NCBI GenBank assembly: GCA_003255065.1
Contig: QAOA01001229.1
Span: 504,811-568,810, forward strand
Reading direction: 5' to 3'
Length of the DNA: 64,000 bases
From: Cercis canadensis
Taxonomy: Eukaryota; Streptophyta; Magnoliopsida; Fabales; Fabaceae
Position numbers and translations under genes: made by a program. How positions within the stretch are numbered: the first letter of the stretch is position 1; the number at the start of each line of letters is the position of its first letter. This document shows, piece by piece, positions 35,561-47,072 of the stretch. The notes beneath the pieces are model-generated. The model saw only the letters and a program-made list of their open reading frames with translations, had not been told where the DNA came from and searched no databases.

Positions 35561-36716
35561 TCAATCGGTGCTGGTCATTTTAAGTCGTCTGATTGGAGAA
35601 TCAAGCACCGTGGGTGGAGATGAAGGTACTGATGAGGGTGAAGAAGGCGAATTCGACGGTGATGATGGTGGAGTCGATGAAGAAATGAACGGCGGCGATG
35701 GAGACAGATCATCAGGGGTGGTGTCTCTGTCTGGTAGCTTTCTTTTGTTGATCCTCCCACCTTCTGTGTCTTCACAGCTTCCCGCCCTAACCTCTCTCGT
35801 CATGTAATCCTTTAACCGTTTCACGTCAGATAACTTCACTGGCTTCACTATGAAATCCTCTGCACCTTCCTCCAAGCATCTAAGCATTATAAAACAATAA
35901 ATAAATTATGAATTATTAAAAAATTTATAGAAAAAATAATGCAGATTTTTTTTTTTTAAAAAAATACCTGTCAATACGCGCCAACACGTTCTCAGAGGAC
36001 ATGATCACCACGGGAATCTGCTTGAAGGTAGACGATTCCTGCTCCCAATTATCATTTTTCAGTCTTTTTTTTTTTTTTTTCAAAAGATAGAAATTTTGAT
36101 TGTAATGTGGAAAGAAAAGTTAGGAACTTGGTTGAAATTTCAAATTTTCTAACCTTGATTTTCTTGAGCAGCTCATAACCAGTCATTCCAGGCATACAGT
36201 AGTCTGTGATTATTAGATCTACCTTTAAACCCTGATAAGGGAAAAAGAAAAAACACAAAACAGAGAGAAACAGAGAATTAAGAGAATCATCATTTGAAGA
36301 AAAGCTTTCCTGGAAAATAAAACAAAGAAAATGAATTCCCTCAAATACATACATCAAAGCCATCAGAGTGGCTCTTCTCCGCGTCCAGTCCCAGAAATTG
36401 CAGGGCTCTCATTCCACTATCCACAGCAGTGACTGCAATTCATTCCCCACCAAACACAGAAAAATCTTCATCTCCAACCATCCCAAACAGGTAATAACAA
36501 AACAAAACGCTGAATATATAAATGAAAACTAAAGTACACACCTTTACAATTACAAGCTGAAATTTTGAGTAAGCGCTCAATGACTTTGCGATCAACGAGG
36601 CTGTCATCGACGGCCAATACATGAACCTCGTCGGATTCCGGCGGCGAGAGGTCGAAGCTGTCGACTTTCTCAGACCACTTGGTCCTCGGAGCGGTGACGA
36701 CACCGTTTTGCGCCAT
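35561..36716 (-). CDS. Type-A cytokinin response regulator, ARR3/ARR4-like
   Basis: Type-A ARRs are phosphorylated by the His-Asp relay and dampen cytokinin signalling. Five exons: 36716-36542, 36432-36353, 36231-36154, 36038-35968 and 35879-35561, all with GT-AG borders, giving 240 aa. The receiver domain covers about residues 31-160: the acidic pair Asp37-Asp38 in [20 protein letters not shown], the phospho-acceptor Asp95 in [20 protein letters not shown], Ser/Thr switch region in VVIMSSEN, and Lys147 in [16 protein letters not shown]. The C-terminal tail is short and rich in Ser/Pro, with INKRKL and ending [14 protein letters not shown]. It lacks the GARP DNA-binding domain of type-B regulators. 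The tail most resembles ARR3/ARR4. The gene looks complete. Confidence 0.95.
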
Positions 36717-36801
36717 AATCTTGTGGAACTAGAGGGAAAAAGAAGAGAAGAGAAATAAAAAGAGAGAAGAAAGAGGATTCCTTAACCTGTGTGAGCAAAT
36801 C

Positions 36802-36808
36802 TTATATA
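36802..36808 (-). promoter_or_regulatory. TATA box of the response-regulator gene
   Basis: The minus strand reads TATATAA about 86 bp upstream of the ATG. The expected transcription start about 30 bp on leaves a 5' leader of about 60 nt. Confidence 0.6.
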
Positions 36809-36829
36809 CGCTGTACCATATTATGTCTA

Positions 36830-38378
36830 TCTGTCCATGTCACCTCCTCCATTGTGTTGTGTGTGTGAATGTATGTATGTGTGTCTCTCTCTTTCTCTCT
36901 CTATTCATAAAGTCTCATTCGCAAACCAAATCTTTCTCTCTCTAACAAATCTCAAAATCTTTCCCTTTTTCAATTTTAATTTTTTCTCAAAAAAAATATT
37001 AGACAGGGCGCTGAGATTCTGAAATCCACTTCGGTGTGATCTCCATATCAAAGACTTTCCCGGTCCCCACTAACTCCAAAACGATATCTCGCTGGTGATT
37101 GACGAGATTTTGGTCAATCATAGGGATTTGTGCGTGTCGTACAGTGATTGGTCGGGATCGAGAATGGGTGAGAGAGTTGACCGGAGGTCAATGAGCGCCG
37201 CCATATCCCCGAGTTGGGGAACTGAACGCCACGGTTCGCTGAACCAGCGGCATCAAAAAGGCGGCAAAAAGAACCGCTTTTTTCACGATGACGTTTTACT
37301 ATTTGCTCTGCTTGGTAGTTCGCATAAAGCGAAAACGGTAAACGAGAGGTCGTCGTTTTGTGGTCTTCGCAAATAAAAAAGTGAGGCAGAGTATCTATGC
37401 TAATCTTGTTGGAAGCGATATCATGCACGTGCACCCTCGTGTGTGCTCGGCCTTTCCATTTTTAATTTTCTGATTCTATTTTTGTAAAGATTTCATTTCC
37501 TGTGTTCACGATATTCTGATGATCCTTGAAATTAGCCGTATGGAGCTATGGCGGTGAGATTTCATTGGGATTTGTCCCAGTAAGCTTGTGTTTATTAAGT
37601 AAATATTCTTGAGATTTTTTATGGAGAAAATGGTGATTGGTAAGAATAAAATATTTTATATTCTTTTGCATGTCAATAATTTCTTTAGATTTATCGGTAA
37701 TTGGAAATATATACTATAAATAGAATTGAGTTGTACGGTCACAGGACAAATGAAGCTTTCATACGAACAGAATCTGAAATGAAGATCATAACATTAACAC
37801 GAACCTACCCTCCCCTCCCCTCCCCTTGCTAATTAAATTAATCAATCAATAAAATGGGCATCTTTTATCTGAATAATAATAATAATAATATATTTCGCAC
37901 ATCAAATACGAAATCAATTTTATTTCAAGCTTCTGTCGGTGTTCACATTTTCAGAAATATCCAAGCACTAACCTTTTCCTTTCTTGTTTTAACTACACAA
38001 ATATATATGCTTGGCAAAAATTAAAATTTTAACCTACCAAATTTTCAGTAATTTACAACAAAACATCCACGGTGAATTTCAAAATTACATTTTCATAAAC
38101 CTTGCTCATCAAATAGTTACTTAGCCAATATTACTATAAAGGACATGAACTTCTTTAACACATTTACCATCTTCTAATAAACATTTATCATAAGTAGGCC
38201 TGCTTTAACTAATCTTCTTCATTTAAAGTAGCTAATAGATAAAAGACAACATAACAACGTGCTACTCTTCTACTTTGAGGGTGCATTAACTAACACTCCA
38301 TGTGATATTTCTAATTTTGTGGCTCCTTAAAGATTATTTGCTAGAGGCATGCTTCTATTAGAGAACATATATATTTAT
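36830..38378. other. Promoter-side intergenic region of the response regulator
   Basis: CT-rich stretches at 36840-36960 are followed by a more GC-rich patch (37095-37440) with no recognised protein. From 37600 on the sequence is AT-rich. A (TAA)n run lies near 37877-37891. Confidence 0.4.
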
Positions 38379-38387
38379 TTATACTTT

Positions 38388-38665
38388 GTGGGGTGCTATA
38401 TGCTACACCCCCTTATGTGACACAAGTCACATTTTTATTTATTTTTACACAATTTTTTATATATATTATATTAGTCTTGCACAATTTATATAATTTAAAT
38501 TTTATTGAACTCACTTAATTTTTTTAATATAATCTAAATATTGATTTAATAAAATTTAAATTATATTAATTGTACCAAATTGATACAATATAGAACTAAA
38601 ATTGTATAAAAAAATTAAAAAAATGTAACTTATGTCACATCAATATAGTGTAGCATAGCATCCCG
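38388..38665. mobile_element. MITE with 46-bp TIRs and 9-bp target duplication
   Basis: This 278-bp element is flanked by TTATACTTT on both sides (38379-38387 and 38666-38674). The left end GGGGTGCTATATGCTACAC and following CTTATGTGACACAAGTCACAT pair with the inverted right end (ATGTAACTTATGTCACATC...GTGTAGCATAGCATCCC). The centre is AT-rich with no ORF. The 9-bp duplication indicates a Mutator-type MITE. Confidence 0.9.
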
Positions 38666-38831
38666 TTATACTTTAATTTTATGGGAGGAATGAATTACAA
38701 GTGTGGGCATCATAAAAAAATTTACATATCTTCATGTATGCCTTTAGAAAATATTTCTTGATTAATTTATGCTAGTGTTGATACAATAATCATTTAATCA
38801 AGGATAAATGGATATTTTAAATTAAAACACT

Positions 38832-39285
38832 TAGGGTTTGTTTATAAGTTAAAATTAAGAAAAAATGAGAGGAAATAAAATAAGTAAATGTGTCAATCCA
38901 TTTGTTTGAAAGTTCAAGATTAAAAAAGAGAAAGAAACCAAGAGGTAACCTCAAATCTTCACATTATTTTTTTGCCTTTACTTTTGTGTTCTTCCAATTT
39001 GAATGGCTTGGAGATAAAAGATAAGTAGTTTACTATTATACATTCAAAAAAAAAATTAAATACTATTTAGATAACATTATTAAATATTATATTTAAATAT
39101 ATTTATTTTATAAATAAAAGATAAATTGGTAAAATTATTAATTTTTATTTATTTTATTTATTTTTGCTTATTATAATCATCCAAACAAATGAAAGAAAAA
39201 CCCTTTATTTTTCTTTTCATTTCTTTCATTTTCTTTCATCTCATTTTCCCTCTAAAAGAACTCCTAAACAAACTCTCAGTCTCAT
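38832..39285. mobile_element. TIR element, probably a MITE
   Basis: The left end AGGGTTTGTTTATAAGTT, followed by AAAAATGAGAGGAAAT, is mirrored by the right end (inverted GAGTTTGTTTAGGAGTT, then AAAATGAGATGAAAG). The inside is AT-rich and ORF-free. The target duplication is not clear, so the ends are approximate and the family (perhaps hAT-like) is a guess. Confidence 0.5.
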
Positions 39286-39289
39286 AACT

Positions 39290-40287
39290 TTTCAATCATT
39301 ATTTATGTCTTTGAGATTGCAAATGATCGAGTGTTTAAGTGGGACAAAAAAATTTAGAAAATGTAAAATAAGTTTTTAGTTTATTTTCTTCACATGAATA
39401 ATTGTAATTATTTATGCAAGAACTCCTTTATAACACATCACATGAATCAATTACTGTAATGTTTTTTAGCCAAACATAAATGTATTTCAAAGAAAGGGCC
39501 ACCCAGAAGGCAACACACGTCAATGAAAGAGATACGAAGGAGATATGATAAGTTCCAAACAAATTTCCAAATCTTGATTTTCCCATTGAGAAATGGTGTT
39601 TGTCAAAATAACACTGCTCTAACTCTTTTGGACTTTAGTTTATGGGAAATCTCGGGGATATTTTAATTACCTGGAACTGTGTTTGCAAGATTGATATTGA
39701 TTTTACTTACTCTTTCTCTCTCGTAGTCAGATCATCAGATCCTCCAACCTGCCATTGAATTCCAAGGCAAAACATCGGTGACGGCAGAGGAGAGATTATG
39801 CTAATGTCACCACTCACAACACTTCATGGCGATTGCGTTGTCAATGACAGCAGCTTCCGCCGCCGTTGGATCTGACACTTTGAAGTGTGAAGTGTGAAGG
39901 CATGGACCATGGAGCTAAACACGCTCCGGCATGTACGAGATTTCAGTTGGTCATAACTCATAATGAGGCGTAGACCTCCAACTTGGATTTACTCAAAAAG
40001 GTCAAAAATTCGTAGCTTCTCTTTCTCTGTTGGGTACCCATCTTACTGCACACTCCCTCATAATTACTCTACCACTCATTCACTCTTCACTTGGATTGGA
40101 GCCCAGAAGTACTACACAAATTGATAACATCTAAATTGTTTGAGTTGTTATAATTTTTAGAAACAAAGTATGTGTCTATATAATCATTATTTTATATTTA
40201 ATATATGTAATAATATTTAAATTTAATTAAATTCACTTAAATTTTAAAAAAAATATAGTTAAAATAATTTTATAGGATAAAACGTCG
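39290..40287. other. Intergenic, nothing recognised
   Basis: Mixed AT-rich and slightly GC-richer sequence (39700-40060) with no recognised gene. Confidence 0.4.
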
Positions 40288-40296
40288 TATTATTTT

Positions 40297-40607
40297 GGTG
40301 AACAATATGCTACATTTATTTTTGTTAAGTGAGACCCAAAAATTAAGTCATTCAATATGTATTAAAACACATAATTTTTTATAAAATATAATAAATATAT
40401 AATACAAGAAAACGTGTCAAAAAGTAAACTTAAACAAAGTTATTTTTTGACATATTTTTTTTATATTATGTCGTTCTTATATCTTATAAATAGCTGTATA
40501 TTTTAGTATATATTAGATGACTCAATTTTTTNTATAATAATACCAAAATTATTAAGTGAATCTCACTCGCATCTATTTAACTAAAGAGATATAGCATAGC
40601 CCTCACC
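40297..40607. mobile_element. MITE with 9-bp target duplication
   Basis: This 311-bp element lies between perfect copies of TATTATTTT (40288-40296 and 40608-40616). The ends are inverted: GGTGAACAATATGCTACAT on the left and ATATAGCATAGCCCTCACC on the right, with more pairing further in (AAGTGAGACCC / GAATCTCACTC). The ATGCTA motif near the ends recalls the element at 38388-38665. An N lies at 40532. A Mutator-type origin is inferred from the 9-bp duplication. Confidence 0.85.
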
Positions 40608-40616
40608 TATTATTTT

Positions 40617-42609
40617 ACATAATGTGTAGATAGACAATATCTGGTTGAAGACAATCCAAAGCAGTGGACTAGACCTTTGCGTAGAAATTAATTGGAAATA
40701 GGAGGAATTAGTACAAGCCAACCTCTTTTTTCTTTTCTAAGGAACAGGCCTTCCTGAAGAGTTCGTTAAGCAAAAACCAAAAGAACCAACACGTATGGCC
40801 ATCATCAAGACCCGATTAAAACTAAGTTCCACTTTCATATTAATTAGTCAACACAGAATCTCTCAATTTCTAGGGTTTCAGACCCCACAAGAATTTGTTT
40901 TCCCCCTTTCATATCGTCAAATTTTATGGGCCTAATTGTACAAATTGAATAGGTAAAGTCCTTCTGATTTTATTCCTTTTGGAACTTTTAATTTTGTGTT
41001 GCTGATTCGGGGGTTAATTGGTTAATAAGGAATGCAATTTTTTCTTAACTATAATATAGTTTTGTTCATTTTAAAGTAACACTGAATATTGAGCATTTTA
41101 TTATATAAATCTTTATATTCAAATCCTATTTTTATTATAGAAATTTTTTACTCAAATAATATGATATAGTCAATCTCATTTATTTGTGTTTTTCTCTATC
41201 TAATTGGATTCCTGTCATATAATAGTTGTATATAATTAGTGAAAGTATTAAATTTTCGTTTGGTAATTGGTATGAATATCTAATTTGCATGCATGTTCAT
41301 TCAGAAAAAAAGGGTTACATATTATGGCCGACCAACTGAACTAACGGTTTGGATTGGATCCGATGAAGAAAATGAAGGATCAATAGAATCATGCATGGAC
41401 TCTAAGCTATATAATAAGAATTAGCAAGTGCCTTTTGTAAAGGGTTAGAAAAAGAAACAAAAGAGGGATCCACCGTATACTTTGTATTTTATTTGCTCTC
41501 GTTCAAGATTTGGCATCTCCTTTTTCAAAAAATTAGTGTGATTTGGAGCATCTTTTTATATTTTGTTTGTACTATAACCAATATCATAGGAACTTTGGAT
41601 CTCACTTTACCAAACAGGTAATCAAAACCAAGAGAGATTGGGAGCATCCTTCATCTTTTCAAACAACACTAGAGGTAGAATTCAAGGGTATGCTATAATA
41701 TTTATGGGAATGCTAATTTTTACTATCATTAGAAATATAAATGGACCGCTTAAATCACCTTTCAGCATCACATAAAAATATTCTCTTTTAAAGTTGTGAT
41801 AAGTGACCAAGGAACTTGAAACAAATATATATACATATATATTTATAAGAGTTACATTAATAATAGCTACATAGTATTTTTCTCTTAAGGGAAAAGGTTA
41901 ACAACTTTTTTGGTAAAAGAGACACATTTGAGCCAAAAAAAAATAAATTTAAGTTCAAGTATATGCCTAGTTAATTTTATTTTAAATTTTCCATGTAAAA
42001 TATTTCAGCACTCACTGATTAAGATAATGTTTTTATAATGAATTTTATAATATATGAATTAGTATTAAGTTACATAAAATTACATTTGACAAAAATACTT
42101 AACAAAATGTCATATGATTGCATAGTTAATTTGAGAGGGGGTGATATGCTACATCCCCTTATGTGACATAATAAGTTGTTTTATTACCATATAAATAAAT
42201 CGTTTATTATGTTATGATTAAACTAATAGAATTATAATCAGAAGTGATATCAGGAACTTAAATAAAAAAATTTCAAACTATAAATACTTTAAAAGAAGAA
42301 AAAATAATTATAGATACCTGATTCAAAATTTGTCCAAATTATAAAGATCTGCAATCTGCAATATATCTAAACCTATCTTTTACATCTTTCATCCAAGAAG
42401 AATTTTAGTTTTATTAAGTAAGCCCTTCATTAGCAAAAAAACAAAAGAAATAAACAATTCCTTCCTACAGGAACTAGAAGAATTAGTGAATGGGCTCGGG
42501 TATGGATTCGGGCTAGGCCCATGACCATGTCCAAGAAGAAAGGACAAGAGAGCTGGGTGCTAAGGCCGGAAGCGCAGGTCTGGCGAAGCGGGAGTGACAC
42601 CGGAAAACG
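40617..42609. other. Intergenic region upstream of the MYND gene
   Basis: AT-rich with no recognised gene. A lone terminus (about 42134-42172, GGGGTGATATGCTACATCCCCTTATGTGACAT in part) matches the TIR of the MITE at 38388-38665, but no partner end was found, so it is a truncated copy. Confidence 0.5.
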
Positions 42610-45600
42610 ATGGAGTGCGCGGCGAAGGGGAGGGGTTCTCGGTGCATTGGCGCCGCCACAAGACGCTGTGCTCGCTGTGGGGCCGTTGCTTATTGCTCTC
42701 TTTCTCACCAGGTTCCATTGCTTACTCTTATTTCATTGTGCTTCTAACGCACTTTACTGAACTACCACTTTCTGGGTTACGGGCTGCTGCTTGCTCCTTA
42801 ATCTTCTTTCGGATGTTCTTTTTTGCGGTATTAGGAAATTAGGTTCTTGAATTTAGCTCGGCGTTAGCTCTTATGTGAAGTAATGAAATGGGGTATGTCT
42901 CTATATGCCTGAGTTTTATTGGCATGAACCATTTTAGTTCATTTTTAGAGCTGAGGACCTTATAAGTCTCATTGATATGAATTCAAGCAGTGTTGCTAAT
43001 GCGTTTGCCTCACGCTTTTCAGAAACTTTCTCCCCTATTAAAATTATTGGACCTCTTTCTGATCCTCACAATTAATTTATACAAGTGTTACGTTCAGATA
43101 CAGTTTAGGTAAAGGCAAATTGTTTGCATTCTATATCCACATAGCTTCATTATTTCTCATTTTTTCCCTAGATTACCCACTGGAGCCATCATAAACAAGA
43201 GTGTGAAAGGTTAGAGCAACAGATGAAGAGTGTAGATGTCCTGAATGATTTTCCTTTCACATTTTCTCGAGAAGCTACATTTGAGGTGATCAATAATCTG
43301 CTTGGTAGTTAATATTTAATAATGCCCTTCATCATTTTTTTTTTAAATTTTTTTATTTAATCTATGTTCTTGTAATTCCAACAGATTTGTGAAAAGCAAG
43401 AGACGAGGTGTTCATTCTTGAGCAAGACGAGCCTTCATAAAATCGGAATGTGGATGCATGAATGCCATTGTGGGGCATCATGTGCTTCCTTTGATTGTTT
43501 AGGGTTTCTCTTATTTCCTTCATATTCTGAAACTTAAATTAATCCAACTTCTATTTAAATATGAATGATGAAATCCTGAGACGCAGAATAAGCAGATAAA
43601 TAAGTTATACTTCTAATGGTTATAAAATAAAGAGTTTTCCCCCATTCTATTGGTTTAGAACAATGTTCATTGTTATAAAATTTATCTGTTGCAGGTTAAA
43701 CAATGGTTGGGATCTCCCAAGGACTTTGTGCCCATGTTTCGGTAATATTTTGCTCCAAGATTCTCTTCTTCTTTTTGGGATTTAAAATTAAAATTCAACA
43801 TATAAATGGTCAGGACCCAACTCTACAATATCAGAGGAGTTGCATAATTGGGAAGATTACTATAAATGGAGGGGCATCCCATTAAACTCACCTGTTTCTT
43901 TGCTTCTTCACTGGGTATGATTGTGTAATGTGTTTCTGCTATTAGTTTCAAGTTAGTTTCAGTGTTTTTACTCTCATTTCAGCAGTGTTTATGATTATTT
44001 CTTAATAGGTGATCTAATTTTGTGTCTATCCAAAGTGATAATGTGCAGCATTAGGTTCTCTAGAAACCTACCGTTATTGGCCAAGGTTTTTTTTACCTTG
44101 GAGTTGCTTAGTTTTTAAGTTGTTTGCAGTAAAAATCCACTTACAGGTTGGGCTTAAAATTTTAGTCCTCAGACTTTGACAAAATTTAGATTTATTTTAT
44201 CTTTGCAAAATATAGATTTCCCCATCAATTATATTATAAAAAGAAACTTCTACTAAAGCATGATACAATTTATAAGCATATACATGTCGTAATTGATCTT
44301 TCTAATTACTTATTATTTTTTGATATTTTCTGTTTCAGCCACTTACTATATATCATGCTGCTCAACTTATTGGGTTGACAACCTTAAATCCTGAAATCAG
44401 TGATAAGTTGTGCATACATTACCTTGGTAAATTACCACCTTCTGTGTATTTCAATTTGAAATCTGACATATCTCTTTTTCTTTTTTGTTTTCCAAAAAAA
44501 ATATTGAAAAATTTGTACTATCTTTTTTTTATCAAGGAGTGTGTGCGCATATAATTTTACTATTTTTCTTGGTGCTATTGTGTCTAAAAATGGGGTTTTA
44601 GGTTTGTCCTGGTGTTATTAGAAATTTATGCCTGAAATTTCCATCTCAACTTAATCTAGATTAGTTATGAAAATGTGTTGTTTCTTCATGTTTATCTGTC
44701 ATTACATGTTAATGTTCATAGAATAAAAAGATTTTTACTTTTATATATGTCTTGTTTAAGAAGTTTTGGCATCTAAATCTTCCCAATAAATTGATAATAT
44801 CTACGAGGCCTCAGCATTTAACTTTGGCTTAATGAATTTGTATTTGAAAGGGCCTGAAAAAGAGCTACTACAACTTGCTGTATTTGGGGAGTTACAAGCA
44901 CTCTTCCCTGGTGTTCGTGTTCACATAGAACTTGTTGGACCTGCAATTCCTGAACACAGGCCTGTTGCATTGCTCGTAATGCCTATTCTGTCATCTGATA
45001 CTGGAAATTGCTTGGTCTAAATGCATGCTCTTTCTGCTTCCTAGTAAACAGGGACGGTGAGAGGATCAGTATTTCTAAGTATGCTTGTTGCAATGAAGAT
45101 GAGTGTGTATGCAAATTATCAAGTGAGAATGTGACGTTAGGAACACAAGCCGACATCACTTCAGCAGTGAGATTGCAGCTTTGGCGAGGATTCTATCATG
45201 ACCGTTATAGAGATGTAGTAAAGGTGTGTCTTTTTCAACATTAGTATCACTATGCACATGCACACTGAAAAATACTTGTACATAGCACGTTCTTCTGCTT
45301 CAATTTGTCTGTGTGACACTCCAATCCAATAAATTATGTTCCACTTATAGGATTCCTTTCCAAATATAATCATAGCTCCAAATGCTGGCATTGCTGCGTA
45401 TTCCAGCTGGTTGCCCAGTATAGTAAGTCCATCACCTTGTGCTTCATTTTCTTTTTATGCACCTTTTTAGGGGTTCTTCATTTTCTTTTTTCTTGCTTGA
45501 TAAAAATCTCAGGAGTTAATGGAAAAGATTAATGTCCCTGTTATTTTTACCGATTATTGCGAGGAAGCTTCTCATCTTGCAGCATCTTGCATTAACAGTG

Positions 45601-45804
45601 TAACTGGCCGCTCTCTTACACTGCCTGTAAGCTTCTGATTTATTCTTTGCTGTCTGTTATCTTGAAAAATCTAGTTATTCTGATCATTTACCTCATCATA
45701 TTTGAATTCAGGTTCAATTAAATCCATTCAGGCAGCCAATGGTGGTGGAACGCAGTGTGCTCTTGCTTCCTTGCTATTCAAATTGCTTTCTTTTTGGGAT
45801 GTAA
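42610..45804 (+). CDS. MYND-type zinc-finger protein with MSS51-like C-terminal domain
   Basis: The biological role of this plant family is not established; MYND fingers bind proline-rich partners. Eleven exons join in frame to 376 aa: 42610-42711, 43172-43285, 43385-43503, 43695-43741, 43814-43914, 44339-44426, 44851-44959, 45052-45223, 45351-45422, 45513-45626 and 45712-45804. Residues 3-46 hold the Cys/His finger (MECAAKGRG, RRCARCGAVAYCS, HWSHHKQEC). The C-terminal half has LFPGVRVHIELVGP, RLQLWRGFYHDRY, IIAPNAGIAAYSSW and VPVIFTDYCEEA, the conserved blocks of the MSS51/ZMYND15 C-terminal domain. The intron after exon 7 seems to begin GC and not GT; other introns are GT-AG. The model is inferred from frame and remembered homologues and looks intact. 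Confidence 0.88.
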
Positions 45805-47072
45805 ATATTTATCTGAATCTCTTGAATGGTGACTTTGCTTATAAGTTAGAATTGTCCTGTGCTTTCATTCCAAAACAAATGCGCACAGAAAATCGACTTT
45901 TCTTTCGCCTTCTTGTGAAATTTTTGTTGTTAGGAAGAATTGCTTCTGTAAAAAGAACTTTTATAAGAATCGTTGTTCAAAAGTGCAATTTAGTTATCCT
46001 TTGCTTTAAATTTCTGCTTTCTAGCAAAAGCTCTGAATACATACACAACAAAACTCTATTGCTACTACATAAAAATAATTTGAGTTTCTGACCAAACACC
46101 ATTATACTTTTTGAATATGCAAAAATGTTTATTCCTTAGCACATCTTAACTCTTAAAATTTTTATGTTGCTAATAATCTGTGCATTTAATGGCATATCTT
46201 TTGGGTCATAGGTATCAAAGTTTTTATTTCAATATTTCTATTCCTAAGATGTGCTCCTTTTGCTTTTTCTAAACGTATTATACTCCTATGTAATCTAAAA
46301 AAGAAAAAAAAAAAAAAAAACCTCTTAAGACATTTTAACAAGTTCTTACACTTTATACCTATCTTGTTCCTCTATAATAATTAACTCTCAATCTTAGATT
46401 TTACAATTACTAATTACTAAATAGCGATTGGTCTTTTTGGATTAACAATTTGTAGACGCTAATTTATATTTTTTATTGGAATAAGTTTTCAATTTGTTAG
46501 AAAAACAGCATAGGTGGTGAGTAGCAACTTGCTTTATATAAGGATCTTCTTTTGTAAGATTTTCTCCACAGAAAATGAGTTACGCCCACAAATATTTGAT
46601 TCTAAAAAGTTAAAAAAAAAAAAAATGAAGGATTTAACATTAAATTGCTATGATGGATACAAATTCCAATTTTGGTAAGTGGCATAATAATTTAGAGATT
46701 CTCTTTTTAATGTTACACCGAACTCAGTTGTTTTTGTTTTATACAAATCTATCCTCAAAGAGAGAGTAGATAGAATAAGCGGTAATTCCAATTTCCAGTC
46801 CAACCAATATCAGTGTTATTATCCGCTATTAACTGTTTTAGACTTAACCAACGCACAACTCCATCGTTCCGTAGACTGTGGGTCCCACCCACTGGATCTA
46901 CGAAGAATAATTCCCCAACTATGGAATCGCACAGCGTCTTCTCCTGTGTCCGATTCGGAATCCATAATCCCTAATGGATCAAATCCGGTTAATCCTTTAA
47001 ATAGTGCCCTCGAATTCTCACTCCCATCACTCTGATTCCGAAGCTTCAACCAGAAATTCAAAAGCCCCATTC
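45805..47072. other. Intergenic region between two + strand genes
   Basis: It contains the 3' UTR of the MYND gene and, above 46700, the promoter of the next gene. No other feature is recognised. Confidence 0.5.

Noticed and set aside
35568-35807. 79-codon + strand frame rich in Gly/Asp/Glu
   Set aside because: It is the antisense shadow of the Ser/Pro-rich tail of the response regulator.
37095-37376. 93-codon frame in a GC-richer patch
   Set aside because: No recognisable family, an equally long opposite-strand frame exists, and the region is promoter-side DNA.
42430-42708. 92-codon minus-strand frame
   Set aside because: It is antisense to exon 1 of the MYND gene.
45702-46091. 129-codon frame at the end of the MYND gene
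   Set aside because: It overlaps the last exon in another frame and runs into AT-rich 3' sequence; the exon frame agrees with the MSS51-like family.
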